64,000 nt of DNA from Hericium rajendrae (Eukaryota; Basidiomycota; Agaricomycetes; Russulales; Hericiaceae), in NCBI GenBank assembly GCA_033439255.1, contig CM065878.1:3286001-3350000 (forward strand), given 5' to 3'. Below, piece by piece: positions 63,006-64,000 of this stretch. The notes below the pieces were generated by a model, which was not told the origin of the DNA, searched no databases, and saw only the letters and a list, made by a program, of their open reading frames with translations. The position numbers and the translations under genes were made by a program. How positions within the stretch are numbered: the first letter of the stretch is position 1; each line of letters opens with the position of its first letter.

Positions 63006-64000
63006 ATGGCCCCGCCGCTGAACAGACAAGCTCTGGAGAGCATGAAACGACTTGACTTGCAACGTCTTTGCAAGGTGTGTCCTCACGCGAGGCCTGCCAT
63101 TCAGACCGATACTGAAGCTTCAACATTTCGTAGGATCACGGGCTTAAAGCAAATCTCAAGTCAGAAGCACTTATCGACTTGCTCTTGGACTCAAAGTGAG
63201 CTTCTTTGTTTGACCGTGTCTCCATCCTCCTCATATGGATTGCCGTAGCGAGACGGTCCTCAAACCCCAACCCCCTCAACCGGTACTTCCTCAGCGCTCA
63301 GTATCTTCACGAATCGTCAGCCGCGCGTCGAGCAGCAGATCTCGTCTTCACTCCACGAGTTCTATGGTCATTCACTCCGATAGCGAGGATGAAGACAGGC
63401 CCGTAGAATCGCGAGCAGAGCCTGCGCCACCAGCAGCACCTGAGCCTGGCCCAGCCACTCGCACTAGGAAGGCGAAGGAAGCTCAGCTCAAGCTCGGTGT
63501 GGGCAGGCCAGTTGTTGCTGGTGGAGCAGGAGCGCGAGCTGTCACTAGAGGCGCGTCTTCCGGACGAGGCAGGCGCGCGAAGAGCAGCAGGAGCGTGAAG
63601 CCTGTGGAGGAGACGATCCAAGAAGGTATGTTCACTGGCACATAGTATCTTTACAGTCTTAACCCTCGTGATAATCTCTCAGAACCCGAACCTATTGCGC
63701 AGACTTGTGAGCGCAACCGATCCATGTTGACAAATACGCTGGATTCTAATGTGATTTCGTCCACAGCCAGTCCCGCACTACCAGAGCCAACGACTGAAAC
63801 CCAGAAATCCGCACCTTCTCCTAGTCATATTAACGCGATTGACACTGTCACCGTTAAGCCGTCCTCCCCCGTTCAGCTTGACCAGGTTCAGGCGACGGTG
63901 CAAGCCCAAGTAAGATTCTTCAAATAAATGCCACAGGACGAGCACTGACATGCTACTGTGGCAGATACAGCCCCTTCACCAGCGAGTCTCGTGTCTGCAG
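63006..64000 (+). CDS. SAP-domain protein, 3' end outside window
   Basis: The N terminus is a SAP motif, a DNA-binding helix-turn-helix: NRQALESMKRLDLQRLCK, then (after an intron) DHGLKANLKSEALIDLLLDS. After a second intron comes SRIVSRASSSRSRLHSTSSM and a charged, disordered region (VIHSDSEDEDRPVESRAEPA), with Gly/Arg-rich RGASSGRGRRAKSSRSVKPV. Further exons carry Ser/Thr/Pro-rich sequence to the window edge. This suggests a chromatin or nuclear-matrix protein; the identity cannot be fixed without the missing part. Start ATG 63006-63008. Confidence 0.75.

Overview
The window is nuclear DNA from a filamentous basidiomycete, most likely an agaricomycete. Genes are packed on both strands and split by many introns of about 45 to 70 bases with GT-AG ends. 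Several uncharacterised membrane and disordered proteins read like families I know only from Basidiomycota. I saw no transposon, virus-like element, CRISPR array or bacterial-type operon. I recognise about thirty protein genes and one tRNA gene. Most are core eukaryotic housekeeping genes.

Layout. 1-9 kb: an XRCC2-like recombinase (cut by the left edge), a coiled-coil protein, SLX9 (ribosome biogenesis), an SLC35F/YML018C-type transporter and a four-pass membrane protein. 9.6-16.4 kb: FAM192A/FYV6 and ESS2 (both splicing-linked, tail to tail), NudE (dynein regulation) and CSL4 (RNA exosome). 16.5-30 kb: the pyruvate dehydrogenase E2 subunit, KAE1 (tRNA t6A synthesis), a GT8 glycosyltransferase, RPS28, a small KEN-box protein, lipoyl synthase, CMC1 (cytochrome oxidase assembly), PEX11 (peroxisomes) and fumarase. 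30.8-42.8 kb: INO80 remodeller and a DHX29/DHX57/Ucp12-type helicase. 43-48.6 kb: a duplicated 5' end of the RNA polymerase III subunit RPC5/C37, RPC5 itself, a large orphan gene and an intron-containing tRNA-Arg(ACG). 48.6-51 kb is gene-poor. 51-64 kb: two disordered orphan proteins, a J-domain protein, a large multi-pass membrane protein with a 27-base coding minisatellite, a LIM-domain protein and the start of a SAP-domain protein.

How the genes relate. Four mitochondrial functions lie within 14 kb: lipoylated E2, lipoyl synthase, CMC1 and fumarase. Three short divergent spacers (CSL4/E2, lipoyl synthase/CMC1, PEX11/fumarase) probably act as two-way promoters. These arrangements are suggestive but could be chance.

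A caution for any user: about twenty conserved genes, many of them essential, show apparent single-base frameshifts, often in or beside short homopolymers (three in the E2 gene alone). This pattern points to uncorrected sequencing errors rather than to pseudogenes. CDS spans below run from start to stop codon and include introns. I found no clear novel biological system. The observations most worth a second look are the RPC5 5' duplication with its differing upstream ORFs, the initiator codons isolated by introns, and the orphan proteins.
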